Of a DNA stretch of 64,000 bases, positions 51,801-62,738 are shown in pieces. A model generated the notes under the pieces. That model saw only the letters and a program-made list of their open reading frames with translations, searched no databases and was not told the origin of the DNA. The stretch's first letter is position 1. Every line of letters starts with the position of its first letter. Position numbers and translations under genes: made by a program. Source of the DNA: Chamaea fasciata (taxonomy: Eukaryota > Chordata > Aves > Passeriformes > Sylviidae); the NCBI GenBank assembly GCA_029207755.1, contig JARCOQ010000005.1:50929563-50993562 (forward strand), read 5' to 3'.

Positions 51801-52960
51801 GAAACACTTGAAAAATTATGATGAGCAAACAATTGGAAAAGCATCAAAGGGGTCAAGACGAGGATTAAGTCTTGATTTATCACGTTTATTTTTACTCCAT
51901 GCATTTTGTTTTGGGTAATATATTGTAGGTGCATTTTGCACTTTGGCAGGCTCTCTGGTTTTGAGGATTTTGTTGTTTTTCAAGGAAGAATAATGAAGTG
52001 AATTTTCCAAAGGCAGAGGATTTAATTTTCAGTGATGGTAGACTACGCTTACAAGAATGGAGAATCTATCATGGGAAGCACAGACTCATGAAAAGGCTTC
52101 AAAAGCCATGGTGAATATCAGCACAACGTAAGCTCTAGTGGTGATGCAGGGATGCCCACAGGAAGAAGAAACCAGGGAATGCTGTACAAACCCGAAGAGT
52201 CTCAAAATATTCACCCTATATTTGTCATTCAGGAAAATTTGTACAGCAGTGACAGATTAGCTGCTTGGTTTGAAGAAAGAACTAAAACCAAGAAGTTCCT
52301 TGGCTTATATGAAAGCAAGAAATCAAACTATCACAGACATCCTCTGTGCCCACCCCCCTCGGAAAGCCCCGTGTTGCTTAAAGTGCTGATTCCCCCCTAA
52401 ATTCACTGGAAATACTAATAAATACTGTGGATATTTTGCATGGTACAGCTGACGCAGGAATTAAATCCACACACAGATGCTTTAAATCAATAGCACTTAA
52501 TTAGTTTAAATAAGTAGACACAATCGTAAATAGTCCCAACAAGTCTAGTCAATAAAGATTGATTTAGCAGAAATTGAATAAGAAGGGCAGACAGCAGATA
52601 ACTTGGGTTTAGGGACTAATTATACTCAAAAGCAGAGATTTTCCATTTTAAATGGACGCCATTTAAATGGTGTCAGAGGTATGGAAGAGTAACAATTTCA
52701 TCTTTTAACTCGCGTAGGAGCAGTTCGGTTCCATTGCAGAACAGGTTGAAAGGGCTGATTTAACATACTCCAAATCTGCCACCACCTGGGTACTCAAGGA
52801 AACTGCATTGCACTCAAATGCAGGCAGACATCGCTTGCAGTCTTGCCAGGACTGGCTGGCAGAATAAAACGCACTGAAGCCATGGGATAAGTCCAAAATG
52901 TCCCACCTGAGAAGAGGGTTCTTAAAACACTGGCAAATTCTGAAAAGACAGGTAAGATTT
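48881..52960. other. Intergenic stretch downstream of the zinc-finger gene
   Basis: About 4 kb without a recognised gene. It has a T-run near 50431-50446 and one CR1 scrap. Open frames near 50.9-51.2, 51.7-51.9 and 52.15-52.40 kb carry no family motif. Confidence 0.5.
51180..51222 (+). mobile_element. Short CR1 3'-end scrap
   Basis: About 40 bp in sense orientation, with GGTGATCTTTGAAGTCACTT and CCAACCCAGGCC. Confidence 0.5.
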
Positions 52961-52964
52961 ACCC

Positions 52965-53062
52965 TGTGCTTTACCTGAAGGGAGCCTACATGAAAGATGG
53001 AGAGGAAACTATTTCCATTGAAAGGCCACAATGAGGTCTCCGCCAGAGCTTTCTCTGTTTTG
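52965..53062. mobile_element. CR1 fragments in opposite orientation, joined
   Basis: The left half (CTGAAGGGAGCCTACATGAA, sense) meets a right half (GAAAGGCCACAATGAGGTCT, antisense) within 100 bp. In normal CR1 the two blocks lie side by side in the same orientation, so a small inversion separates them here. Confidence 0.65.
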
Positions 53063-53168
53063 TGGGGGTGGAATGAAGAAATGTGAGGGAGGAATCAGAA
53101 ACAATTATGATACAAAGAGATGCCGGGGAGTGTCAGGTGAAGAGAACAACTGAGACAACAGAAAAATG

Positions 53169-53690
53169 CGGCAGTGCAAGGGAGCTTGTGAAGGCTGCAC
53201 AGCAGAGGAGGGGCTGCAGGACAGCCCTTGGCACTGCCGAGGCCACACCTCAAATCCTATCTCCAGTTCTGAGCTCTTCACTGCCAGATGGACATTGAGG
53301 GGCTGGAGCGTGTCCAGGGAAGGGAACGGGGCTGGGGAAGGGGCTGGAGCACCAGGAGGGGCTGAGGGAGCTGTGGGGGCTCAGCCTGGAGAAAAGGAGG
53401 CTCAGGGGGGACCTTCTGGCTCTGCACAACTCCCTGACAGGAGGGGACAGCCGGGTGGGGGTCGGGCTGTGCTCCCAGGGAACAAGGGACAGGATGAGAG
53501 GAAACAGCCTCAGGCTGCACCGGGGGAGGTTCAGGTTGGACATCAGGAGGAATTTATTCACTGGAAGGGTGATTGGGCACTGGAAGGGGCTGCCCAGGGA
53601 GGAGGTGGAGTCAACTGGAGGCGTTTAAGGAAAGCCCGGTGCCCAGCGGGAGGGGCCGGGGGCAGCAGAGCTCGGTGGGGGCTTTCTCGT
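53169..53690 (+). mobile_element. CR1 LINE 3' region, longest copy
   Basis: About 520 bp in sense orientation and GC-rich. It includes the GACATTGAGGGGCTGGAGCG, GGACAGGATGAGAGGAAACA and CTGCCCAGGGAGGAGGTGGA blocks. It has a different 3' part from the copies at 30.7 and 42.3 kb, so it belongs to another subfamily. The end near 53690 is approximate. Confidence 0.9.
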
Positions 53691-53714
53691 GAGGGCAGCT
53701 TCTCCTCCAGGCTG

Positions 53715-53910
53715 TGATGGGTACGTGTCCCTTCTCCCGGAGACTCGGTCCCACAAGGCTTCGGAGGAGCAGGGATGCCGCGGTGCAGCGAGCCAAGGGT
53801 GGGACTTGCTCGAGTGACAGCTCTGCCCTCATCCATTCGGGGAGAAACCTTTCAAGTGTTGTCACTGAGGCCAGGCTTCAGTCACAACCACTGCGTTTGT
53901 CACACCAGCG
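53715..53910 (+). pseudogene. Possible zinc-finger exon relic
   Basis: A 21-nt stretch at about 53839-53860 reads in one frame as a GEKPFKC-type linker. It is preceded, in a frame one base off, by SSDSSALIHSG, which resembles the end of a C2H2 finger. Downstream the frame stops quickly. This fits a decayed, frameshifted zinc-finger exon, perhaps from a duplicate of the gene at 43-48 kb, but the evidence is short. Confidence 0.3.
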
Positions 53911-55263
53911 GGGGACGGGTGGTAGGCAGCATCCCTGCGTGTGCTCTAGGGATGATCCAAGGGGCAGCTCCTGGTCCAGGCCTGAGGTACAAGGGAGTGG
54001 ACAAGGGTGTGACCACACCAGGTCCCCTGAATTCCAGACAGCTCGACATAGTGATGCCTTTGGCCCACACTGCGCTTTTCAGTCACCTCCCAACACATGC
54101 CAGGCGTGGACTGGAACTGTGGGGGTTCCAGGGGGTAGCTCTGCATCCCAGAGCCCAGTCATCCTCTTTCCCTGGTACTAGAAACAGATGCCATTTACCA
54201 CATGGCCAAGATGCAGGTGTTTTCTCACCCTTCCTCATGAGAGGTGTCTGCCCCTTCACATCAACCCTCAGGGTATTTGTTTTCCTTTAATCATGCTTTG
54301 TGAAGTGCTGTGTATACTTAGCAATGCCCTGTAAATTAAAAGGATTGTCATGGATTTGTTTCTAAGATCTTTATTAATTTGTTTTAAGCTATGCCAAATC
54401 AAAGTGGCCTTAGGGTTCACAGCTGTTCCCTAGCAGCTAGGATGGGATTGCTCACCAGGCTAAGCACATAACTGGAGTTCCTTTCCACAGCCACTGTTAG
54501 TTTTGCCCGTTCAGCGTCACTTGGCTGAAATGAATTAATTTCCTCTGGCCTGTTTGCCCTTTACTTTTTGTAGTCATGTAGCTGGAGAGGAGAACCTGGG
54601 TACCAACCCTTTCTTTGCTGTTACAGGGTATGTTCCTCTTCTTCTTGGGATTTAATAATTTTGTGGGCAGCATAAACTCACAAGACAAATTCAGAAGGTA
54701 CTGGGGATGTGCAAAAAGGAAAGAATCAGAAGGTTTGCTTTGACAAGCAGTCACCTCACTGGCTTCTCTACCAGCCAGCTCCTCCTTAGGACCAGTGGGA
54801 GGCTAATGGAAAAAGCAAATTAGCTACTCTAATTCCTGCAGAGCATCCCTAGCACGCTCCATCCCAGACCTGTGATCACCAGCTGGTGCCAAAATGCTCC
54901 TGCCAGCTGTGGGATGTAGAATACTGTAGATTCCTGTTGTGCTAACAGTGCTCAGATCTTGCAGTGGGACTGTGACAGTTTAGAAATACTTGAGAGAGAC
55001 AAATGGATGCATGACGTCTCTGAAATAAAATCTGTCACCCCAGTGTTGTTATCCCAACTCCCTCTCGCTCTCTCTCTCCCTTTCCTTCTTTTTATCATTC
55101 CCTTCCCTTTTTTCTTTCTTTCTCCCCAGAATGAGTTTCCCATCAGTTTCTCAGCTCAAGAATCTGGAGTTGAGGGACATTCTTAGAACTGGTCTTAATT
55201 TTCTCACATTTCTGAAAGAATCTGAAAAGCCAGAGGAGGGCTCTCAGTGCTCACCATTCCTTT
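53911..55263. other. Intergenic stretch, nothing recognised
   Basis: Unique sequence, with a pyrimidine-rich run near 55.07-55.12 kb. Open frames at 53775-54290 on the + strand lack motifs. Confidence 0.5.
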
Positions 55264-55268
55264 ATGAG

Positions 55269-55809
55269 TGTAGTTGTTTGAAAGCAAAACAAATGAGAGG
55301 CTCCAAGTCAGAGATACAATTTAATAGGAAAAAAGGAAAGAAAGTAAAATAAAATAGATGCAATAATACAAAAGACCACTGACAGAGTCAGAATACAACC
55401 TGAGCAGAGTGATGGAAGCAGTCCAGATGAGGTGGTCCTCCTGAAGCAGTGATCCTGTAGAAAGGTCTGGTAGCTCAGGTCCTCTGAGAATCCAGTGGGT
55501 AAAGCGCCCCCTTTACTGTCCCAAACCCCAGATTATATCCAGGTGAGAATGCTTGGTTCCTCCCCCTGGGCGGAGCATCTCACAATGGGATGGTGAGTCA
55601 TGCAGGGGGTCCTTGATGGCCCATTAAACAGAGATAGCTCCTGGAGGGAGTTATCTGTGAGTCATGGGCAAGGCATCTGATGAGCCATTAACAGAAGGTA
55701 ACGGCCCAGAGGGAGGGGGTGGGGGAAAACACTGCCCCACCTGGATTCAGCAGTCCATGAAGATGGTGATAGAATACTTTGTGCACATCCTATACTACAA
55801 CCCAGGACA
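55269..55809 (-). mobile_element. Solo LTR of an endogenous retrovirus (ERVL-like)
   Basis: 541 bp, TG at one end and CA at the other, flanked on both sides by an exact 5-bp duplication, ATGAG (55264-55268 and 55810-55814). On the minus strand it starts TGTCCTGGGTT, as I recall for LTRs common in songbird genomes. No gag, pol or env remains beside it, so it is a solo LTR left by recombination between two LTRs. A 5-bp duplication is usual for class III (ERVL) elements. Boundaries are firm; the family name is from memory. Confidence 0.85.
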
Positions 55810-55814
55810 ATGAG

Positions 55815-57620
55815 GGAAAGTGGTTTGTCTTTTTTTTTTTTCTCTGCAGTGACACACCATCCTGCTGTTAGAAAAACCTGGTTTGGAGGAGATTATTTTC
55901 TCACCTGGGTTATATAGGATCCAGTTTTCCAGTCCACTGCTGGGGAAAAAAGTCATGTAATAGTGATGACCGAAATACAGCTTTTTACACTCTTGGCTTC
56001 ATTGTAACTGGAAAAACAGATTTCTTTTGATCTTGGACAAGAGGTGTGTTTTGTGTGTTCAGTAGGTTTTTAGAAGTATTTTATGCCTATTCTCTAAAAC
56101 ATATTTTGAAATATATCAAACAAAAGCGTCCCTGCCTGCACAGGAGAATTTTCTTTCAGGCTCTGTTTCTTCTGCACCTCAGCAACACTGGTCTGAATAG
56201 CCAGAGACACATCAGCAGCCCCCCATCTCTGAAAAATAAGGAAATACAGGAGATTTCAGGAGATGGAGCAAAGGGAGGCCAGAAGAGGCAAGTGAGCCAA
56301 AGTCAAGGTGTTCAAAACATTTTGCCATTGCAGTGGTGAATAGCTGAACCAGGCCACCATGTGAGGTAAAGGGAGAGCAGAAGTGTTTGAAATGGGATGA
56401 ACAACTAGGAATGAAGACTGGGGGAGGGTTGGACTTCCTGGAGCTGCTGGGAAGATGTAATGTGGGGGTGATAACAGCTGCATGGGAGAAGGATCACCAT
56501 TTCCAGATCCCCCATTGATACCTCACACCTGGACTTGCTTCCTTTTGCTTTCCAAAGCTCTTGCAGTTGTCCTGCTGCTCATGTGTTGCCCTGGGATATT
56601 TTCTGCTCTCTCTCTCCCTCCAGCTGACCTTCCCCACAACACTGCTGAACTCTGCCTGACTGTGCCTGAGGTGTTTGTGCTTTCCCATCTTCAAGCACAG
56701 AACCACAGTGGAGACTTCTCTGTGTCAGTCCCTGTTCTGTCAGTGTTTCCCCTCACAAAAGGGCAGCCCTGCCTTGCTTACCCCAGAGCACCTCCAAGCA
56801 CACGGAATGTGCCCCTGCTTGTACTGATGGCAGAGCTTTTGACAGGTCTGTGTGTGTCCTTCCATTTCTCTTTTCCCAGCCTTAGCAGATCTTTTCCAGT
56901 ACAGGGACTGGGAAGTTTCTTCCCACAGCTCTGCACCTGGCTGTTGTGCTTAAGAAGGTGCCTCTTTGCTGGTCATTTGCTTTCTTTTCTTTCCCTATTT
57001 CTTTAACAGATGACCTTTGGATTTCTCCTGATGCCTTCAGGCAGAAATACCAAGCAAAACAGGAAAAACAGAGTTTACATATAGTACACATTAGAGGGAT
57101 TTCAGGCATCTTCCCAATTCTTTGGTCATATGATCAAGCCTTTATGTGAACATAGGGTGAAACACAAACCACAAGATGCTTAACTGGAAAAAAAAAAAGT
57201 ATTTTAACAATTATTGGGAGAAGGGAAGCAGCAATGGGACTGCAGGGAGCAAAAGACTGAAACAGAACATTCTTCCTGTGACTGGTGAAGGAAGAATTAA
57301 GATCAGTGAACATAACTCATATTCTTAGAGAGGTGAAAGAAGATGGCAAAACTTGATGGTATTTGGTCTGGACCCTTGTATCCAAGCTCCCCGGCATGGT
57401 CAGCCTTGATGTTACCTATCAGGGCTGTGCTGAGGACAGGGGTTGCTGTGAAAGCATTCACGGTTAACCTCAGAGCAGCCACATCCTGCCCTAAGCTTCA
57501 GGCTTGCCCTTGACTAATTTCAGATGCAGCTGGGAATGTGACTGTGGGTTTCACCTGCATCTTCCTCCTCGTTGTGACCAGAGCCATGGATGCATGTGCA
57601 GAGAAAGTGAGTTCCTTTCT
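55815..57620. other. Intergenic stretch, no firm gene
   Basis: Contains a 174-codon + strand open frame (56482-57006) that is Leu/Ser/Pro-rich and has no recognised domain, and several splice-like signals without a consistent gene model. Confidence 0.45.
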
Positions 57621-57728
57621 CTAGAAATGTAACCCAAGAAGATCCTGAAACTCCTCCGGCTCAGAGTCTCCGGAATCACCGTATTTGCCATCAGTGCTCA
57701 AGTCAGTCACCTGCCAGCAGGAGCATTC
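57621..57728 (-). other. Candidate terminal exon, minus strand
   Basis: 108 nt after a CTTCTCTCCGCAG acceptor, in phase 0: ECSCWQVTDLSTDGKYGDSG then DSEPEEFQDLLGLHF and a TAG. Acidic and protein-like, with CpGs inside codons. No family recognised. It may be the last exon of an unknown gene or a chance open frame. Confidence 0.25.
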
Positions 57729-58453
57729 CTGCGGAGAGAAGCAGTGAAGTGCCAAGTCAGAAACAGCAGGGAAATAAAAAGGAAATGACTGGTACTTAAA
57801 AATACTCAACCCAGGAGGCATGAACCATGAACTGAAGAGAGATGCCAGAAGAAAACCAGACATGGCTTGGAATACAAAAGAGAATTACTAATTATAGATG
57901 CTTCCTCCGAGTCTGTGAGTAGGTGAAAGTGATGTCACTGCTGGTGTGATCATGAATGTTAGTGCTGGTGCATCACAGCAGTGGCATTGTTTCTCTAGAG
58001 CAGAGAAGAGGAATACTATCCTCTTCTGGAATGCATCCACAAATTGTTACTTCACTCTGTACCATGAAGCTGTCTGGGAAGAAGGCTCTTTTATTCCCTT
58101 CTTTGGTGATAGCACAGCTCTCATATTTGCAGTACCCTTAAAAGTCTGGGTAGCTTTCTCCCTAATCCACAGAATGAGGAACATCTATCAGAGGAACAGC
58201 ACACACTGCCACTGACTTTTGTTCCAAAAGCATCATGTGAAGGACTGCTAAAGCAAAGCCTGTGTGAAGGTGTTTTGTGCCATCTGGGCACAGTGAGGTT
58301 TGCTCTTGTGTCCCTTATGAACATGGGCAAAGGATTGCTGCCTCCTCTTTCCCCAGGCTCCTTCACTGGCTGAAAGGTTCATATTCCTTGTATTAAATAG
58401 GTATCTCTGAGGCTGTGTTTTCATGACATCCAGAAATGGCAAACAGCTCTCAC

Positions 58454-58576
58454 TGATTTGTGACTGCAGATTATCCTGGATGGCTGAAACTCTTGCCATC
58501 CCCAGCCATGCCACTGGGTTATTTTCAATTTGGATTGCTTCCCTGATCCAGTGCTCAGCACAGCCCCACAGCAAGG
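58454..58576 (-). other. Candidate exon, minus strand, duplicate of 58985-59109
   Basis: 123 nt between TTTGTGCCAG and GTGAGA, open in two frames; one reads LLWGCAEHWIREAIQIENNP onward. The nucleotide sequence aligns with the segment about 500 bp away at 58985-59109. It could be a duplicated exon or two copies of an old repeat. Confidence 0.22.
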
Positions 58577-58984
58577 CTGGCACAAATAAGGGAAAATTGC
58601 AGTCTGGGGCAAGTGGTAACAAACATCTCAGGATTCCTTAAGTTGGTAATGTCACCTTGCAATCCATGCCATCAAACAGGAGCCTGGGGGAAGCAGCAGG
58701 GAGTTAAGAGAAAGCAGAACAAAGGCATTAAACAGAAATGTGCCCTTTTTTGCACACGAGGAATATCTGCAGGGGAGGTTCAGTTTAGGAATCTTTTCCA
58801 GGCGGATGTCACACAGCTGCAATCGGTGCTCATCTCTTGCTAAGTACCTCCGAGGGGTGGAGCTGCCAGGTTTGTACTACTCTGCTCATCCCACTGGAGC
58901 TCTGGTTCCACCTCCTTTTCTTCCAAAAGCTTCATCTCCTCTTCTGTGTGTGCTTGTGGTCACTTCCTCCTGAGCTCTCCTCAC

Positions 58985-59109
58985 GGTGCCAGTGCAGCTC
59001 TGGGTACAGCTGCAGCGTGATGCAGATTGAAATTTCAGTGGCTGAAAAGTAATAGTTTCCCACTCTACCCTTGGTTATTTTTAGCTGGATCAGTTCCTGA
59101 TCCAATCCA
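58985..59109 (-). other. Candidate exon, minus strand
   Basis: 125 nt after a strong acceptor (TTTGTGTGTCTGTACAG), before GTGAGG. Reads GLDQELIQLKITKGRVGNYY, then FSATEISICITLQLYPELHW. Protein-like, but no family recognised. Shares nucleotide similarity with 58454-58576. Confidence 0.25.
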
Positions 59110-59857
59110 CTGTACAGACACACAAACAGCTGTGTCAGTGTGGCAGGAGGAAAATGTTTGAGGGAAGCAGAGGAGAGGCTTAGCCGAGTTTAATCATCAC
59201 TGGTACCAAATGGGAAACCACAATCATGAATGATTGCTCTAAATGGCTGGCAGCAGTTATTTAAACTTCTCTACAGCTCCATGTCTTACTTCTTATGTAA
59301 GAAACAAAGCCTAGGGAACTTCCCAAGTCTGCGTTACAGAAAGGAAATGGCCCTGTGTCTGGAATAGCTGCCTCTTTCTGCTTAAATCAAAGCAAGCTGA
59401 ATGCAGGGAGCCTGAACAACTCTGCTGGCAGGCAAAGCAGCCAGGGTTCCTCACAGCTTCCTTAACTGTTGTAGTTTGGCCAGCCTGTACATTTAAAGGT
59501 CAAGTCCTTTAAAAGTCCTTTCAGAGATCAAAATTTGCCAGGACACCAGCCATGAGCAGCTACTCAGAAGTGTGCAAAATGTGTTTATAGTGGTCAAAAA
59601 CCATGCCTGAGACACATGCTAAATGCTGGGCACTACCAAAAGACAGGGATTCTGACACAAAGATGGAAAGTATAATAAAAAATTTAGAGATTTATTCAGA
59701 AGACAAAGAAATCTATTTAGTCAATTAAAATCACTTACTGAGGCATATGACATGCTCCTTGGTGCCTGACCAACTGCTGCTGTGGGCAGGAAATGGTGGG
59801 GATGTTGTTTCATGAAGACTTTGCTCCATCCAAAAGCAGAAGTACTGAAAGGATTTA

Positions 59858-60225
59858 CAGAATTGAATGGTTTGGGTTGGAAGGAACCTTTAAAGGTCAT
59901 CTGGTTCCAGCCTCCTGCCATGGACAGAGACACCTTCCACTATCCCAGGTTGCCCAGAGCCCCATCCAACCTGGTCTTGAACACTTCCAGGGATGGGGCA
60001 GCCACAGCTTCTCTGGGCAACCTGTGCCAGGGCCTCCCCACCCTCACAGGGAAGAATTTCTTCCGCATATCCAATCTAAACCTGCTCTCTGTCAGTGTGA
60101 AGCCACTGCCCCTTGTCCTGTCACTCCAGGCCCTTGTAAAGAGTCTATGTCCATATTTCCTGTGGGCTCCCTTCAGATGCTGGAAGGCCACAATGAAGTC
60201 AACCAAAACTACTCAGAATCCTTTA
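59858..60225 (-). mobile_element. CR1 LINE 3' region
   Basis: About 365 bp, antisense. The terminus TGAATGGTTTGGGTTGGAAG is followed by all standard 3' blocks, up to GAAGGCCACAATGAAGTC. Confidence 0.92.
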
Positions 60226-60262
60226 GGTTGGGAAGGACCTTTAAGATCATTAAGTCCAATCA
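60226..60262 (-). mobile_element. Second CR1 terminus directly behind the first
   Basis: A new antisense CR1 3' end (TTTAGGTTGGGAAGGACCTT, then TAAGATCATTAAGTCCAATC) begins where the previous copy stops. This suggests one copy inserted at or into another. Confidence 0.6.
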
Positions 60263-61894
60263 CAAACCATCTTACTTTGCACGGTTCATTTGCATGTTTT
60301 TCTTTCTTTATGATGATCACAACTGCAGCAGCACTCTGAAAATGTGGACAAAGCCCTCACTTATTTGGGGGTTGTCCCAGGAAACTACAAAGCTGTGCAA
60401 ATACTGGCATTTTTTTAATCTCAGAATTGCATCCAAGGGTGACAAGCAGGAATTTCATTTAGGAAATTTTTAAAAGCCTTTCAGTCTTTCAGGTTAATAT
60501 ACCTACAGGTTTGCTACATAAGCAAGAAGAAATACAAGGAAAGGTGTAAGCACGAGGCCATGTTTTCCCTGGATGATGCACATCATCATAGTAACCTCCC
60601 TCCTGCACAGTCACTTGCAGTTTCACAACTCTGGTTCAGACTAAATACCAATGACCTGATTCATTCTTCCACTGAATTTCGCTGTTGATAATTGCAAAAA
60701 GCACATCTAGTGCCATGACTCAGTAGGCAAAGTATCTCCTGCTCCTCCTGGCTGAAGTTTACTGTGGCCCACACCCACCTCCAGCAAAGGCTGTCCATAA
60801 ATGCCCCCATGGCTCCATAGCCAGGCTCCTGACACTCACTTTTCCCAATGATTAATGTCTGAGCTTCCAGGGGAATTTCTCATCAGTACCTGCAATAAGG
60901 AAAGCCCTCCCAGTTATGTTATGCTTTAAAATAGCATCCCATACCTCCCAAAACTGAAGTCATCACAGACACATCACAAATTCCCAATTTACAAGCGCCT
61001 GACTTTGTGGAGGAGGGCATTAAGACAAATCGTGAGTGATCTGTGAGAGGTCAGAAAAGAAAGAAAAGTTTTATAAGTAGGCCTGCATGCACAAGGCATG
61101 ATTGACTGGAAAAATCCAGGGGGCCTGGAATTAAAAAAACAGAAATCCTCACATTACAACTACTTTTGTAGCTCTGAGATCAAAATCACAGAAAATAAGA
61201 TGAAAGACCATGTTATGATCAAATCTTTAATTCCTGAGAGTCCCAAGTGGCCAGCATTGCATAAAACTTCTATGAAAAATGAATGCCATTCCATGGATAA
61301 CTTGTATGTATTGTGTAAAATATTTATTGAAGACAAATGTCATTCCATGAATAGCTTGGATGCTGCTTACTTTGAATAACAGCAGGTTCATCTACTGTAA
61401 AATAATTTCTGCCCAATGAAATTACTTTTATCCCTCAGTCTATCACCCTTTTCATAAGTAAAGTTTATGAACACATTTCTACTTTTAAATACAGCCTTTA
61501 TAAGAGCCTATACACGAAAAAGGACACTGAGTGCAGCTCATTAGTTGCTTTTGACAAAGGCTCAGTGGGAGGGGAAGCAAATACAACAGAAAGAATAAAG
61601 TATCTGTGATGAAGAACCTCTAAATCTGGCTGAGGGTTGGGAGACAACCACATGAACATGAATTAGAGCTCAAGTCTATGTCCCACTGAATTAATCTTTA
61701 CATTAGGGGACCATCCCTTAAGTGAGGTCCCATCTGTAGGCGTTTCTTAGCTATACTGAAGGGTTAGAGTTGTCTCAACTACTTTAAAAAGCTGGATCAC
61801 TAACTGTAGAAAAAATTAATTATTCCACCACTTTCCACACACAGGTCCTTTTCTGTAAAGCTGCTCTGCACATAGATTTGGAGTTTATGACAGT

Positions 61895-61915
61895 ACACAC
61901 ACACACACACACACA
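61895..61915. repeat. CA microsatellite
   Basis: About ten AC units in intergenic sequence. Confidence 0.9.
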
Positions 61916-62135
61916 TGTAAAATCTTTAACAGTATATCCTGGTATGGTATAATATCTAATATAATGATATTGGATAGTGTGTGCAATAAATAATCTGCCT
62001 TTTTAATATACAGTAAGTAAAACTACAGCTATGCATACACAAATTCCCTTTTCCTTTAACTGAACCAACAAGCCTTTTAGAGAAACCACATCATCTGCGT
62101 TTCTTGACTGTTGTTTCAGATTCTGACTTGCTCAC

Positions 62136-62216
62136 CTTTTTTCCCTCTGGGCTTCTGTCTTCTCTGGTCTTACGACTTCACTGTCTCTATTCCACACATC
62201 CCTTCCAGAAGACGAA
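62136..62216 (-). other. Candidate short exon, minus strand
   Basis: 81 nt between GATTTTGCAG and GTGAGC, equal phase on both sides, reading SSSGRDVWNRDSEVVRPEKT then EAQREK. Charged and protein-like with CpGs, but short. No family recognised. Confidence 0.2.
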
Positions 62217-62578
62217 CTGCAAAATCACAGGAGTGAAACTGCTGATTTTTTGAAACCACAGCTCTCAGAGAAAGATATATTATCAGCCCATCCTCGTCCT
62301 GAGCGAAGATTAACTGAGTATTAAAAAAATGGTAACATATTATCTAAGTAATAACAAACTGAGAATAGATCATCAAGCAAAATAAGAAAAGCCCCTTTTT
62401 CAAATATTGAAGCAGCATTTCTAGGGCATGTTTCACCTATTCCTAAGGTAGACACCTAAAACAGGTCAGACGAATCACCACCTAACAGTGTCCATTTCTC
62501 CCAAAAAGTTTCAAAATCAAAGACAGTTCAGAAGCTCTCGTTGATTTTAACACATATTTTCAGATTTGGGGATTAGTT

Positions 62579-62738
62579 TCATGGTGTAGTTTTGACAGGC
62601 TTGGGGATGGTTTCTTCCTCTAGTTTCTGAAGGAAATACAGCTTTTTTTTTAATCCCGCTATCAGCTGCCCATTAGGAACCAGCTGTCTCATTTCAATCA
62701 AATACAAGCATGTAGAGGAATCAGAGATGAGCACGTTC
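62579..62738 (-). other. Candidate terminal exon, minus strand
   Basis: 160 nt after a GGATATAG acceptor. Reads NVLISDSSTCLYLIEMRQLV, then PNGQLIAGLKKKLYFLQKLE, then EETIPKPVKTTP and a TGA. Protein-like, with a plausible helical stretch. If real, it is the 3' end of a gene entering from beyond the right edge on the minus strand. No family recognised. Confidence 0.27.

Larger units (their letters stand above)
60263..62578. other. Intergenic stretch with one short exon candidate
   Basis: AT-rich unique sequence with a CA microsatellite at 61895-61915. The exon candidate at 62136-62216 is listed separately. Confidence 0.45.

Noticed and set aside
53250..53865. Several overlapping open frames on both strands
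   Set aside because: They fall on the GC-rich CR1 copy at 53169-53690 and show no protein domain. The non-LTR protein of CR1 is not present, only its 3' region.
56482..57006. Plus-strand open frame of 174 codons, Leu/Ser/Pro-rich
   Set aside because: No recognisable domain, no CpG island or splice-consistent partners. Hydrophobic composition arises readily from pyrimidine-rich DNA.
57524..57606. Plus-strand segment between TAATTTCAG and GTGAGT, open in two frames
   Set aside because: Good splice signals and a Cys-rich reading in one frame, but only 83 nt, with no partner exons found on the + strand. It lies downstream of a competing minus-strand candidate.
62091..62135. VSKSESETTVKKRR reading beyond the exon candidate at 62136-62216
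   Set aside because: It looked like a continuation with a basic C-terminus, but counting the A-run shows it is in a different frame; the true frame stops at once.
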